From the NCBI GenBank assembly GCA_963839365.1, contig CAWIUT010000003.1:310001-374000 (forward strand): DNA of 64,000 nucleotides. The letters are read 5' to 3'. Below the pieces are notes generated by a model. It saw only the letters and a program-made list of their open reading frames with translations, was not told the origin of the DNA and did no database searches. Position 1 is the stretch's first letter, and the number at the start of each line of letters is the position of its first letter. Shown in pieces: positions 55,649 to 63,833 of this stretch. The translations under genes and the position numbers were made by a program. The stretch is from DASSKA01 sp963839365 (GTDB lineage: Bacteria > Actinomycetota > Actinomycetes > Propionibacteriales > Nocardioidaceae).

Positions 55649-56409
55649 GGCCGGGCCTCCGGCTCGGCTGCCACCGGCTCGACCAGGTCGGCGCCGTTGT
55701 TCTTGACGCTGTTGACCCGGGTAGAGACCGGGTACGCCTCCAGCCGGCCCGGGGCGGCCGGCACCAGCAGGCCACGCAGGTCGCCGGGGGTGGAGCGCTC
55801 GGGGTCCAGCCACGCGTCGTACTGCTCGCGCTCGACCAGCATCGGGGCCCGGTCGTGGATGCGGCCGACCTCGTCCTCCGCGGTGGTGGTGATCACCGTG
55901 CAGGTCCACCGGAAGCGCTCCGGGTCGTCGTCGGCCTTGGCGGGGTCCCGCCAGATCTCGTAGAGGCCGGCCATCGCCAGCACGCTTCCGTCCGCGGGGT
56001 GGATGAAGAACGGCTGCTTGCGCGGGCGGCCGGAAGCGGTCTTCTGGCTGGTGGTGTACCACTCGTAGTAGCCGTCGGCGGGCAGCAGGCAGCGGCGCGC
56101 GGCGAACGCTCGGCGGAAGGCAGGTTTCTCGCTGACGGTCTCCACCCGGGCGTTGATCATCTTGTGGCCGACGCCCGGGTCCTTGGCCCAGAACGGCACC
56201 AGCCCCCAGGTCACCAGCCGCAGCTGCCGGGCCGCCGGGTGCGGCTCGCCGTCGCCCTCCCGGGCCGGTCGCTGCAGCACGGCGTACACGGGCTTGGTGG
56301 GGGCCACGTTGTAGTCCGCGGCCAGCGCCTCTTTGACCTGGTTCTCGTCGATCTGGAACTCCTCGACGAGATCCTCGGGGCGTCGGCTCGAGGCGTAGCG
56401 ACCACACAT
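55645..56409 (-). CDS. SRAP abasic-site-protecting protein (YedK/HMCES)
   Basis: A 254-residue SOS-response-associated peptidase family protein. The catalytic Cys2 in MCGRYASSR forms a thiazolidine link with abasic sites in single-stranded DNA. Also visible are ADYNVAPTKPVYAV with the Asn, TWGLVPFWAKD, MINARVETVSEKPAFRRAFAARRCLLPADGYYEW with the active-site Glu, and HDRAPMLVE with the His. The ATG lies 7 nt after TAGCCT (leaderless). It is the homologue of the gene near sigH and aroA in mycobacteria. Confidence 0.94.
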   Translation of the reverse strand: MCGRYASSRRPEDLVEEFQIDENQVKEALAADYNVAPTKPVYAVLQRPAREGDGEPHPAARQLRLVTWGLVPFWAKDPGVGHKMINARVETVSEKPAFRRAFAARRCLLPADGYYEWYTTSQKTASGRPRKQPFFIHPADGSVLAMAGLYEIWRDPAKADDDPERFRWTCTVITTTAEDEVGRIHDRAPMLVEREQYDAWLDPERSTPGDLRGLLVPAAPGRLEAYPVSTRVNSVKNNGADLVEPVAAEPEARP

Positions 56410-56455
56410 GGGAGTCAGGCTAGCGGCGCGCACCCCGCACGCCGTAGACGATCGC

Positions 56456-57211
56456 TCAGCTCGCCCGGGCGAGATCGTCGAGCAGCCGGGCGGCTGAGTC
56501 CCCTGACGCCGGGAGCCCCTCGATCCAGACCCGGGTCTCCTCCGGGCCGAGCTCCAGGTCGTCGAGGAACTCCCGCAGCAGCGCCACCGAGGTGCCGAGA
56601 TCCACGGTGCGGGGTACGACGACCGCGGCCTTGTCCGAGCCGACCCGGCCCAGGGTCTCCCCGCCGGAGAACACCGCCCGCAGCGCCTCGGCGACCCTGA
56701 CCAGACGCAACGCCCTCGTGAACTGGTGCTCCCCTCCTGCACCAGCCACGAGGAAGCGCAGCTCCACCACGACCAGGGCGTGGCTGACCTGGACGCTGAC
56801 GTCGGTCTGCTCCGCATCCCGGTACAGCTCCGCGAGCCGGGTGCGGACATGCGCGAGGCTGGCGAGGCCAGTGAGCGGATCCTCGCAGGACAGCTGGTGG
56901 AGGTACTCCAGGGTCGCCTCGCTCCAGGCCACCGCGAGCTCGCGAGTGGCCGTGAAGTCGGGTTCGCCGCCTCCGAGCAGGTGGTAGGTCGCGCGCAGCC
57001 CGTCCAGTGCCTCTCCCAGGTCGGCACCGTCCCGGGCTACGTCGCGACCCACCACGGCGCAGGCCGCCAGGGCGTCCGTTCCGGACGCCAGAGCCTCACC
57101 CACCGCCTCGAAGCGCCGCGGCAGCGCCCGCCGCAACGCTTCGGGCAGTGGTGTCGGCGACCGGTCTCCCAGCGTGGGCCGGCGCCGTGCAAACGCCGTG
57201 AACAGCGGCAC
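56456..57211 (-). CDS. Degenerate GGDEF-domain protein
   Basis: A 251-residue protein whose C-terminal half resembles a diguanylate cyclase domain. CEDPLTGLASLAHVRTRLAEL matches the usual D-LT-LxNR entry, but the signature GGDEF is VGSDKA, so the active site is lost. The N-terminal half (about residues 20-110) is helical (FEAVGEALASGTDALAACAVVGRDVA) and unrecognised. It may bind a nucleotide or a protein without making c-di-GMP. GTG at 57211 has GGAGG 8 nt upstream; the frame is open further, but without a ribosome site. It is divergent from the membrane-tethered sigma factor gene. Confidence 0.7.
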   Translation of the reverse strand: MPLFTAFARRRPTLGDRSPTPLPEALRRALPRRFEAVGEALASGTDALAACAVVGRDVARDGADLGEALDGLRATYHLLGGGEPDFTATRELAVAWSEATLEYLHQLSCEDPLTGLASLAHVRTRLAELYRDAEQTDVSVQVSHALVVVELRFLVAGAGGEHQFTRALRLVRVAEALRAVFSGGETLGRVGSDKAAVVVPRTVDLGTSVALLREFLDDLELGPEETRVWIEGLPASGDSAARLLDDLARAS

Positions 57212-57461
57212 TTGCTCGACCTCCGTCCCACGTCCCCGTCCGCCTTGTCCGGTCGTGGACCGGGGCGGCCTTGCACTGGTGAGACGGGACTCGCACGGGT
57301 CCATGACGCAAATCCCAGAAATTTCTTCAGAAAACCCTGGATCGGGGACTTCGGCTGCCGAGCAAAGAATTGCCAGACTTCCCGCATGGGTGGGATGTCG
57401 GGTTCTACCGTTGTGCCAGGACACGGTATCCGCCGTGTTCGCGCCGACCACGGTAAGCCAG
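57212..57461. promoter_or_regulatory. Divergent promoter region with AT-rich palindrome
   Basis: The 250-bp gap separates the GGDEF-like gene from the sigma-fusion gene. It contains AGAAATTTCT (57317-57326), a perfect 10-bp palindrome in one of the few AT-rich patches of the window, so an operator is plausible. No clear -10/-35 pair could be assigned. Confidence 0.35.
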
Positions 57462-60206
57462 ATGACCGAGCTGCTGAGCGACATCGACACGCCCAGCGAC
57501 GCCGAGCTGATCTCGCGCGTCCGCGGCGGAGACGTCGCTGCCTACGGGGAGCTGTTCACCCGGCACGTGCGGGCGGCCAACCGGCTCGCCCGGCAGCTGA
57601 GCCGTGGCCCGGACGCCGACGACCTGGTTTCCGACGCGTTCGCCAAGGTGCTCACCGTGCTGCAGGACGGGGGCGGGCCGGACGTGGCCTTCCGCGCCTA
57701 CCTGCTCACCGCCGTCCGCCGCCTGCACGTCGACCGGCTGCGCGCCGGCTCCCGGCTGCAGACCTCCGACGACATGACGCAGTTCGACCCGGGCATCCCG
57801 TTCCAGGACACCGCGGTCTCCGGCTTCGAGAGCGGGGCGGCGGCGAAGGCGTTCGCGTCGTTGCCGGAGCGCTGGCAGCTGGTGCTGTGGCACCTGGAGG
57901 TCGAGGGCCAGAAGCCCGCCGACATCGCCCCGCTGCTCGGGATGAGCGCGAACTCGGTGTCCGCGCTGGCCTACCGCGCTCGGGAAGGGCTGCGGCAGGC
58001 GTTCTTGACCATGCACCTGTCCGACATCTCCGCCGAGCAGTGCCGCTGGGTCAACGAGCACCTCGGCGCCTACGTCCGCAACGGGCTGGCGAAGCGGGAC
58101 GCGGCCAAGGTGGACGCGCACCTGAAGGAGTGCCGGCGGTGCACGGCGATGTACCTCGAGCTCACCGAGGTCAACTCCAACCTCAAGGCGATCATCGCGC
58201 CGTTGCTGCTCGGCGCAGCGGCCGCCGGCTACCTGTCCTCCACCGGCTCGCTCGGCACGGCCGGGGTGCTCACCCTGCTCGGCCGGGCCCGCGACGCGAT
58301 CCTGGCCAACGCCAGTGTGGCAGCGACCGGGGTCGCAGCGGCCGGGGTGGCGGCGGTGACCACCGCCGTCGTGCTTGTCACCCACTCGGGCCACACAGAG
58401 GTGGTGACCAGCGCGGACCAGCCGCTCGCCGCCACCACGCACGTCGCACCGTCAGGCGTCGTGTCGTCAGGCGCGGCCTCCGGGCAACCCTCCTCCCCCG
58501 CCGCCGGCGGGCTGGCGGCCCCGGCCTCATCACCGGCCTCACCGGCTTCGCCGCCCCGTACCACTGCGGCCGCGGTGTCGACCCCGGGCGCATGGACCAC
58601 CCCAGGTGCGCTGCCGGGCACTGCGAACGGCCTGGCCACGACGACGACCGGGACCGGCGGTACCGGTCCCGCGACCGGCAGCGCCACGACGGACGCACCG
58701 GCCGGGCAGACCAAGACGTCAGCGACCGCCCCCACCCGTCAGCCGAGCGCTCCGCAGTCCACGGGCGGGTCCCTGAAGACCCCCGCGCCGACCCAGCACT
58801 CGGCACCTCCCCCGACCCAGAAGCCGACCCAGAAGCCGACCGGCACGCCGAGCACCGGCCCCACCGGGAAGCCGACGTCGTCGCAGGCGAGCCCGACCCC
58901 GTCGTCCGGCACGTCGACGACTCCGCCAGCAGACAACGGCTCCGGCAGCGGCAACGGAACGAGCTCTGGCGGCGACAACGGCGGGACACCCAGCAGCGGC
59001 TCGACCGGCAACAGCACGGGCACTGGTACAGGGAGCGGCACCGGCACAGGAACAGGTTCTGGCAGCAGCGGCGACGGTGGAAATGACACCACCGGCGGAA
59101 CCGGGTCGGCGTCGAGCCTGAGCCTGGCCCCTGGCACTGTGGGAGCGCCTGATGAGCGCGGCGCCTTCCCGGTCCCGATGACGATCAGCGGTCTGCCCTC
59201 GGGTCGGCAGCCAATGACCTTCGCCGTCGCAAAGGACGGTTCGACCCTGATGGGCATGCGGGCCTTCACGGCGACGAGCCCAGTGGCGTTCGGGGAGCCG
59301 CCGACCATCACCGACACAGCAGGAGACCCGTCCGGATCTTGCACGCTCTCTGACGACACGACGGCTGCCTGCACCGGCATCACCGAAGGGGACACGGTCA
59401 CCCTTCCCGTGGTTCTTGAGAACCCCGCAGTGACGCGGGTCGCTGTCACGGCAGCGGGAAGCACCACGGCCGGGGATGAGGTGTCTGCATCCTCCGCGTT
59501 CACCATCGCCCCCCCCAGCGCGGACATCGGTCTGTCGAACCTGCAGGCCACACCGAGTCAGGACGGCAACTACCTGGTGACCGGCGACGTCACCGGCATG
59601 CCGGCCGGTTACCAGTACCAGCCGACACTCGACTACTCCACGGACGGGGCCTCTCTGCTCAGCTCGTCCACGACCTGTTCCGCGCCGACGGACGAGTTGG
59701 CGACCCCGAACTGCACCGCCAACCTCGAGCTGTCAGGCTCCGACATCAACGCTCCCACCCCGGTGACCGTGACGGTGGGACCGCTGCCGGGCTACATCCC
59801 CTCCTCCGCTGACAACACCACCGAGGTCATCCTTCAGCCTCCGGCAACGCCACCGACCAATGAGGGGTTGTCCTGGATGGTCGCGGCCCATCGAAATGTC
59901 AACGGGGACACCTGGGCGTACGACATCAAGGTGACTGGGGCTGACGGTCCGACCGACTTCAAACTCAGCGGCGCGGACGGTAGTGGCTTGCACGGGAACT
60001 CCGTGACCTTCGTCGATGACAACAGGCCGGCGGACTGCAATTCGGTCAGTGACTTCGAGCTCAGCTGCTCGTCAGGCGGGAGCTTCACTCTGACCCTGAC
60101 CGTGAAGAACCCGAAGGGACAAGCCGCGAGTCTTACGGTCTCAGATGCCGCAGGGCAACGCGATGAGCAGGCACTTCCACCGGACGGAAACCAGTCCACC
60201 CCCTAG
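57462..60206 (+). CDS. Membrane-tethered ECF sigma/anti-sigma fusion
   Basis: A 914-residue protein. Residues about 10-95 are sigma region 2 (AYGELFTRHVRAANRLARQL, DADDLVSDAFAKVLTVLQD) and about 125-185 are region 4 (LPERWQLVLWHLEVEGQKPADIAPLLGMSANSVSALAYRAREGL). A zinc-finger anti-sigma module with HLKECRRC (about 225) follows, then one or two membrane helices (about 240-310). Outside are a Thr/Ser/Pro/Gly linker (to about 550) and three beta-sandwich units, for example AFPVPMTISGLPSGRQP, NYLVTGDVTGMPAGYQYQP and TWAYDIKVTGADG. Sigma factors with fused anti-sigma regions (ECF52-like) are known; the large outer part is unusual. The start is uncertain; a GTG at 57435 is possible. Confidence 0.85.
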   Translation: MTELLSDIDTPSDAELISRVRGGDVAAYGELFTRHVRAANRLARQLSRGPDADDLVSDAFAKVLTVLQDGGGPDVAFRAYLLTAVRRLHVDRLRAGSRLQTSDDMTQFDPGIPFQDTAVSGFESGAAAKAFASLPERWQLVLWHLEVEGQKPADIAPLLGMSANSVSALAYRAREGLRQAFLTMHLSDISAEQCRWVNEHLGAYVRNGLAKRDAAKVDAHLKECRRCTAMYLELTEVNSNLKAIIAPLLLGAAAAGYLSSTGSLGTAGVLTLLGRARDAILANASVAATGVAAAGVAAVTTAVVLVTHSGHTEVVTSADQPLAATTHVAPSGVVSSGAASGQPSSPAAGGLAAPASSPASPASPPRTTAAAVSTPGAWTTPGALPGTANGLATTTTGTGGTGPATGSATTDAPAGQTKTSATAPTRQPSAPQSTGGSLKTPAPTQHSAPPPTQKPTQKPTGTPSTGPTGKPTSSQASPTPSSGTSTTPPADNGSGSGNGTSSGGDNGGTPSSGSTGNSTGTGTGSGTGTGTGSGSSGDGGNDTTGGTGSASSLSLAPGTVGAPDERGAFPVPMTISGLPSGRQPMTFAVAKDGSTLMGMRAFTATSPVAFGEPPTITDTAGDPSGSCTLSDDTTAACTGITEGDTVTLPVVLENPAVTRVAVTAAGSTTAGDEVSASSAFTIAPPSADIGLSNLQATPSQDGNYLVTGDVTGMPAGYQYQPTLDYSTDGASLLSSSTTCSAPTDELATPNCTANLELSGSDINAPTPVTVTVGPLPGYIPSSADNTTEVILQPPATPPTNEGLSWMVAAHRNVNGDTWAYDIKVTGADGPTDFKLSGADGSGLHGNSVTFVDDNRPADCNSVSDFELSCSSGGSFTLTLTVKNPKGQAASLTVSDAAGQRDEQALPPDGNQSTP

Positions 60207-60403
60207 ACACAGGGGGTGTGCTCCGTGCGGTCGGCATGTCACGACGTGAGCGTGGATCACAGTGTCCACAGCCAAACGGACCGGCACTCGGGGCGAGTCA
60301 AGGGCCGGCCCACGCTTCAGCAGCAGAGGAGCCTGATGCAAGTGCCTGTCGACATGGCCATCGGCGGGCGAAAAACCAGTTCGTCCCGGACCGGCCGACC
60401 ACC

Positions 60404-60628
60404 TAGCATCGGCGTACTGCGAGGACGGAGACAAGTAGTCGCCGACCGGTGGAGCACAGTGAGCCGCCCGAAGTGCTGAGAGGGCGGAGTCCACCCCGGC
60501 GACGAAGACACTCCCGAGCAGCGCAACACGAACGAGGCCGGCCCGACCCGGGCCGGTGAAGGTGTGGTGGCACCGCGAGCTCCCCGTCGCCCACACCTCC
60601 TGGGGTCACATCACAGGAGGTGAAGCTC
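60404..60628 (+). promoter_or_regulatory. Translational T-box riboswitch, GAC (Asp) specifier
   Basis: A -10 TAGCAT (60404-60409) is followed by a T-box leader. Stem I has AGTA (60434-60437) opposite GAA (60504-60506), flanking helix GTCGCCG/CGGCGAC (60438-60444 with 60497-60503), and specifier GAC (60507-60509) followed by A. Stem III is CCGGCCCG/CGGGCCGG (about 60538-60556). The T-box core TGGCACCGCG is at 60568-60577; its N is C, which pairs with the G73 of tRNA-Asp. The antisequestrator GGTGTGG/CCACACC (60561-60567 with 60591-60597) competes with the sequestrator CACCTCCTG/CAGGAGGTG (60594-60602 with 60614-60622), which hides the Shine-Dalgarno. The stretch 60207-60403 holds no gene I can support. 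Confidence 0.85.
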
Positions 60629-61954
60629 ATGCAACCCACGCCACAAGCCACGCCACCAGCCACACCGCAGCGCACCATGGCCGGTCAGCTGCCCGGCCTC
60701 GAACCGGGCCACCGGGTCACCATCCAGGGCTGGCTGCACCGACGCCGGGCGCTCGCGTCGGTCACGTTCCTGATCGTGCGCGACCGCAGCGGACTCGCGC
60801 AGGTCGTGGTCAAGGACCCCGAGACCCTGGCGCAGGTCCAGGAGTACGGCGAGGAGACGGTGCTCGAGATCGCGGCGACCACGGTCGCCAACCCGGCCGC
60901 TCCCGGAGGCGTCGAGCTGGTCGAACCTCAGGTGACCGCGCTCAGCGACCCGGCGGAGACACCGCCGGTGGAGCTGTGGCGACCGAGCCTGCTCGCGGGC
61001 CTGCCCACGCTGCTCGACCACGCCCCGGTAACGCTGCGGCACCCACGCAGCCGGGCCATCTGGCAGCTGGCCTCTGCCAGCATGCAGGGCTTCCGTGCCG
61101 CGCTGACCGGTCTGCAGTTCACCGAGATCGCGACCCCGAAGCTGGTCGGCACCAGCACGGAGTCGGGCGCGAACGTGTTCACCGTGGACTACTTCGGACG
61201 GGACGCCTACCTGGCGCAGTCTCCCCAGCTGTACAAGCAGGTGCTGGTCGGCGCGTTCGAGCGGGTCTTCGAGGTGGGACCTGTGTTCCGCGCCGAACCG
61301 CACGACACCGTGCGGCACATCGCGGAGTACGTCTCGCTCGACGCCGAGCTCGGCTTCATCCACGACCACCGCGACGTGCTGGCCGTGCTTCGGGAGGCGG
61401 TCGCGGGCATGGTTACCGCGATCCGCGACCTGGCGCCCGAGGCAGCCGAGCTGCGCGACGTACGCCTGCCCGAGGTGCCCGAGCAGATCCCGGTGATCCA
61501 CTTCGTCGACGCGCTGGAGCTGGTCGGCGCCCCGGGGGACGAGCCGGACCTCGCCCCGGCGCACGAGCGGGCGCTCAGCGCGTGGGCGCTGGCCGAGCAC
61601 GGCAGCGAGCTCCTCGCCGTGGAGGGCTACCCGCTGCGCAAGCGCCCCTTCTACACCCACCCGCAGCCCGGCGACCCGCGCTGGTCGAGCTCCTTCGACC
61701 TGCTGTTCCGCGGGCTGGAGCTGAGCACCGGAGGACAGCGGCTGCACCGGTACGCCGACTACCGTGCCGCGCTTGCGGCCAGCGGTCAGGGCGAGGAGCC
61801 GTACGCCGGCTACCTGCAGGCGTTCCGGCACGGAATGCCCCCACACGGCGGGTTCGCGATCGGGCTGGAGCGCTGGGTGGCACGGCTGGCCGGACTGGAG
61901 AACATCCGCGAGGCGCGACTGTTCCCGCGCGACCTGCACCGGCTCACGCCATAG
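60629..61954 (+). CDS. aspS: Archaeal-type aspartyl-tRNA synthetase
   Basis: A 441-residue class II synthetase of the short archaeal/eukaryotic type, lacking the GAD insertion and C-terminal extension of bacterial AspRS (about 590 residues). The anticodon-binding OB domain is about residues 28-130 (VTIQGWLHRRRALASVTFLIVRDRSGLAQ). Class II motif 2 is FEVGPVFRAEPHDTVRHIAEY, and motif 3 is GGFAIGLERWVARL. His37 in GWLH is the residue linked to non-discriminating (Asp and Asn tRNA) enzymes in archaea, so Asp-tRNA-Asn formation is possible. The ATG at 60629 lies 8 nt after GGAGG, which the T-box sequesters. It is presumably a second AspRS beside a bacterial-type one elsewhere. Confidence 0.9.
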   Translation: MQPTPQATPPATPQRTMAGQLPGLEPGHRVTIQGWLHRRRALASVTFLIVRDRSGLAQVVVKDPETLAQVQEYGEETVLEIAATTVANPAAPGGVELVEPQVTALSDPAETPPVELWRPSLLAGLPTLLDHAPVTLRHPRSRAIWQLASASMQGFRAALTGLQFTEIATPKLVGTSTESGANVFTVDYFGRDAYLAQSPQLYKQVLVGAFERVFEVGPVFRAEPHDTVRHIAEYVSLDAELGFIHDHRDVLAVLREAVAGMVTAIRDLAPEAAELRDVRLPEVPEQIPVIHFVDALELVGAPGDEPDLAPAHERALSAWALAEHGSELLAVEGYPLRKRPFYTHPQPGDPRWSSSFDLLFRGLELSTGGQRLHRYADYRAALAASGQGEEPYAGYLQAFRHGMPPHGGFAIGLERWVARLAGLENIREARLFPRDLHRLTP

Positions 61955-61984
61955 TCTGCTCGGGAGGCGGGCGCGTGTGCGGCT

Positions 61985-62010
61985 GGAGCGGATCGGGTAT
62001 GAATGGACCC
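61985..62010 (+). promoter_or_regulatory. Possible SigF-type promoter of the DoxX-like gene
   Basis: GGGTAT at about 61995-62000 is preceded, 16 nt upstream, by GTGT, fitting the SigB/SigF form GNNT-N14-16-GGGTAY. Transcription would begin close to the ATG at 62011. The match is short and could be chance. Confidence 0.35.
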
Positions 62011-62523
62011 ATGACGCTCACCAGACTGATCGCGCGCCCGATGCTCTCCTCGATGTTCATCGTCGGCGGCATCAACTCCCTGCGAAACACCGAGACGATG
62101 GCCGAGCGCGCCAAGCCGGTCACGGACATGATCTCGGGTTGGGCCAAGAAGGTGGCGCCGAACGCGCCGATCCCCACCGACGAGAAGACGCTGGTTCGGG
62201 TCAACGCCGGCGTGCACATCGGCGCGGGTCTGGCGCTCGCCACCGGTCGTGCACCGCGGCTGTCCGCGCTGGTGCTGGCCGCATCCTTGGTGCCCACCAC
62301 CGCCGCCGGCCACCGGTTCTGGGAGGCGCACGAGGACGGGATGCGAGCCAACCAGCAGACCCACTTCTTCAAGAACCTGTCGATGCTGGGCGGCCTGCTG
62401 TTCGCCGCCGTCGACAACAACGGCAAGCCGAGCGTGGCCTGGCGCGCCAAGCACTCCGCCTCCACGGTCCGCAAGGAGGCCAAGCGCGCCAGCAAGCAGG
62501 CCAAGCGCGCCGCGAAGAACTAA
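62011..62523 (+). CDS. DoxX-like membrane protein
   Basis: A 170-residue membrane protein resembling the DoxX family, small four-helix proteins sometimes tied to redox or thiosulfate metabolism. RLIARPMLSSMFIVGGINSLRNTETMAERAKPV is the family N-terminus. Helices follow at about 70-90 (AGVHIGAGLALATGRA), 90-107 and 120-140. The tail is Lys/Arg-rich (KEAKRASKQAKRAAKN). The ATG at 62011 is preferred; one four codons upstream also fits. Possibly controlled by SigF. The actual function is unknown. Confidence 0.78.
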   Translation: MTLTRLIARPMLSSMFIVGGINSLRNTETMAERAKPVTDMISGWAKKVAPNAPIPTDEKTLVRVNAGVHIGAGLALATGRAPRLSALVLAASLVPTTAAGHRFWEAHEDGMRANQQTHFFKNLSMLGGLLFAAVDNNGKPSVAWRAKHSASTVRKEAKRASKQAKRAAKN

Positions 62524-62555
62524 CAGGCCCGCAGCACCCTCTAGGCTCGGGAGCG

Positions 62556-63833
62556 ATGAGCACGCATCCGAGCCAGGACCCATGGCCCGCCCCGCGGGCG
62601 GACCGCCCGTTGCGGAGCGTCGTCCGCCTGCCCGGCTCCAAGTCGCTGACCAACCGCGCGCTGGTCCTGGCGGTCCTCGCCGACGACCCCAGCGTGGTGC
62701 GCGGTGCCCTGCGGTCCCGGGACACCGAGCTGATGGCCGGCGCGCTGCAGGCGCTCGGTTGCCGGATCGACACCTCCGGCGAGGACTGGACTGTGGCTCC
62801 CGGTCGGCTCCACGGGCCGGCCGACGTCGACTGCGGGCTGGCCGGCACGGTGATGCGGTTCGTTCCTCCGGTCGCCGCGCTCGCCGACGGCCCGGTGCTC
62901 TTCGACGGCGACCCGCACGCCCGCACCCGGCCGATGGACGCGGTGCTGCGCGCGCTGCGGCAGCTGGGCGTGGGCGTCCAGGACGAGGGCAGGGGCCGGC
63001 TGCCGTTCACAGTGGTCGGGCACGGCTCGGCGCGCGGGGGTGCGGTGACCATCGACGCCTCCGCCTCCAGCCAGTTCATCTCCGCCCTGCTGCTCGCCGG
63101 CGCGAGGTACGACGAGGGCATCGACGTCCGGCACGCCGGGAGCCAGGTCCCCTCCCTTCCGCACATCGCCATGACGGTGACCGAGCTGCGCCGGCACGGC
63201 GTGCAGGTGGACGACTCCGAAGCGGACCGCTGGCGGGTCTCCCCCGGCCCAGTGAAGGCTGTCGACGTGCGCGTCGAACCCGACCTGTCCAACGCCGCCC
63301 CGTTCCTGGCCGCCGGCGCGGTCACCGGTGGCGAGGTCACCGTGCGCGACTGGCCGGAGGAGACCACCCAGGCCGGCGACGCGATCCGGGACATCCTGGC
63401 GTCGATGGGCGCCACCGTGGAGCGCACCCCCGCCGGGCTCAGGGCAGGCTCCGACGGCCCGCTGCGCGGCATCGACCTGGACCTGCACGACGTCGGCGAG
63501 CTGACACCCACGGTGGCCGCGTTGTGCGCGCTCGCCGAGACGCCTTCGCGGCTGCGCGGGATCGCGCACATCCGCGGCCACGAGACCGACCGGCTGGCGG
63601 CCCTGGCCCGCGAGCTGACCGCCCTCGGCGGCGACGTCGAGGAGACCGAGGACGGGCTGGCGATCAGCCCTCGGCCGTTGCACGGCGGGGTGTTCCACAC
63701 CTACGCCGACCACCGCATGGCGCACGCCGGCGCCCTGCTCGGGCTGGTGGTCGAGGGGGTCACGGTCGAGAACGTGGCCACCACCGCGAAGACCTTCCCG
63801 GGGTTCGTGCAGGCCTGGTCGGAGATGCTCTAA
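62556..63833 (+). CDS. aroA: 5-enolpyruvylshikimate-3-phosphate synthase
   Basis: A 425-residue EPSP synthase, the sixth step of the shikimate pathway. VRLPGSKSLTNRALVLAVLAD binds the shikimate-3-phosphate phosphate group, CGLAGTVMRFVPPVAAL carries the GTxxR-like site near the PEP contact (here LAGTVMR), and SASSQFISALLLAGARY, VPSLPHIAMT and the C-terminal HRMAHAGALLGL complete the family set. TAGGCT lies 8 nt before the ATG, and GGGAG overlaps that spacer. Its stop TAA abuts the rsgA GTG, so the two are coupled, as in mycobacteria. Confidence 0.95.
   Translation: MSTHPSQDPWPAPRADRPLRSVVRLPGSKSLTNRALVLAVLADDPSVVRGALRSRDTELMAGALQALGCRIDTSGEDWTVAPGRLHGPADVDCGLAGTVMRFVPPVAALADGPVLFDGDPHARTRPMDAVLRALRQLGVGVQDEGRGRLPFTVVGHGSARGGAVTIDASASSQFISALLLAGARYDEGIDVRHAGSQVPSLPHIAMTVTELRRHGVQVDDSEADRWRVSPGPVKAVDVRVEPDLSNAAPFLAAGAVTGGEVTVRDWPEETTQAGDAIRDILASMGATVERTPAGLRAGSDGPLRGIDLDLHDVGELTPTVAALCALAETPSRLRGIAHIRGHETDRLAALARELTALGGDVEETEDGLAISPRPLHGGVFHTYADHRMAHAGALLGLVVEGVTVENVATTAKTFPGFVQAWSEML

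Noticed and set aside
60216..60479. Two short plus-strand frames between the sigma fusion and aspS
   Set aside because: They overlap the T-box leader, lack ribosome sites and have no recognisable product.
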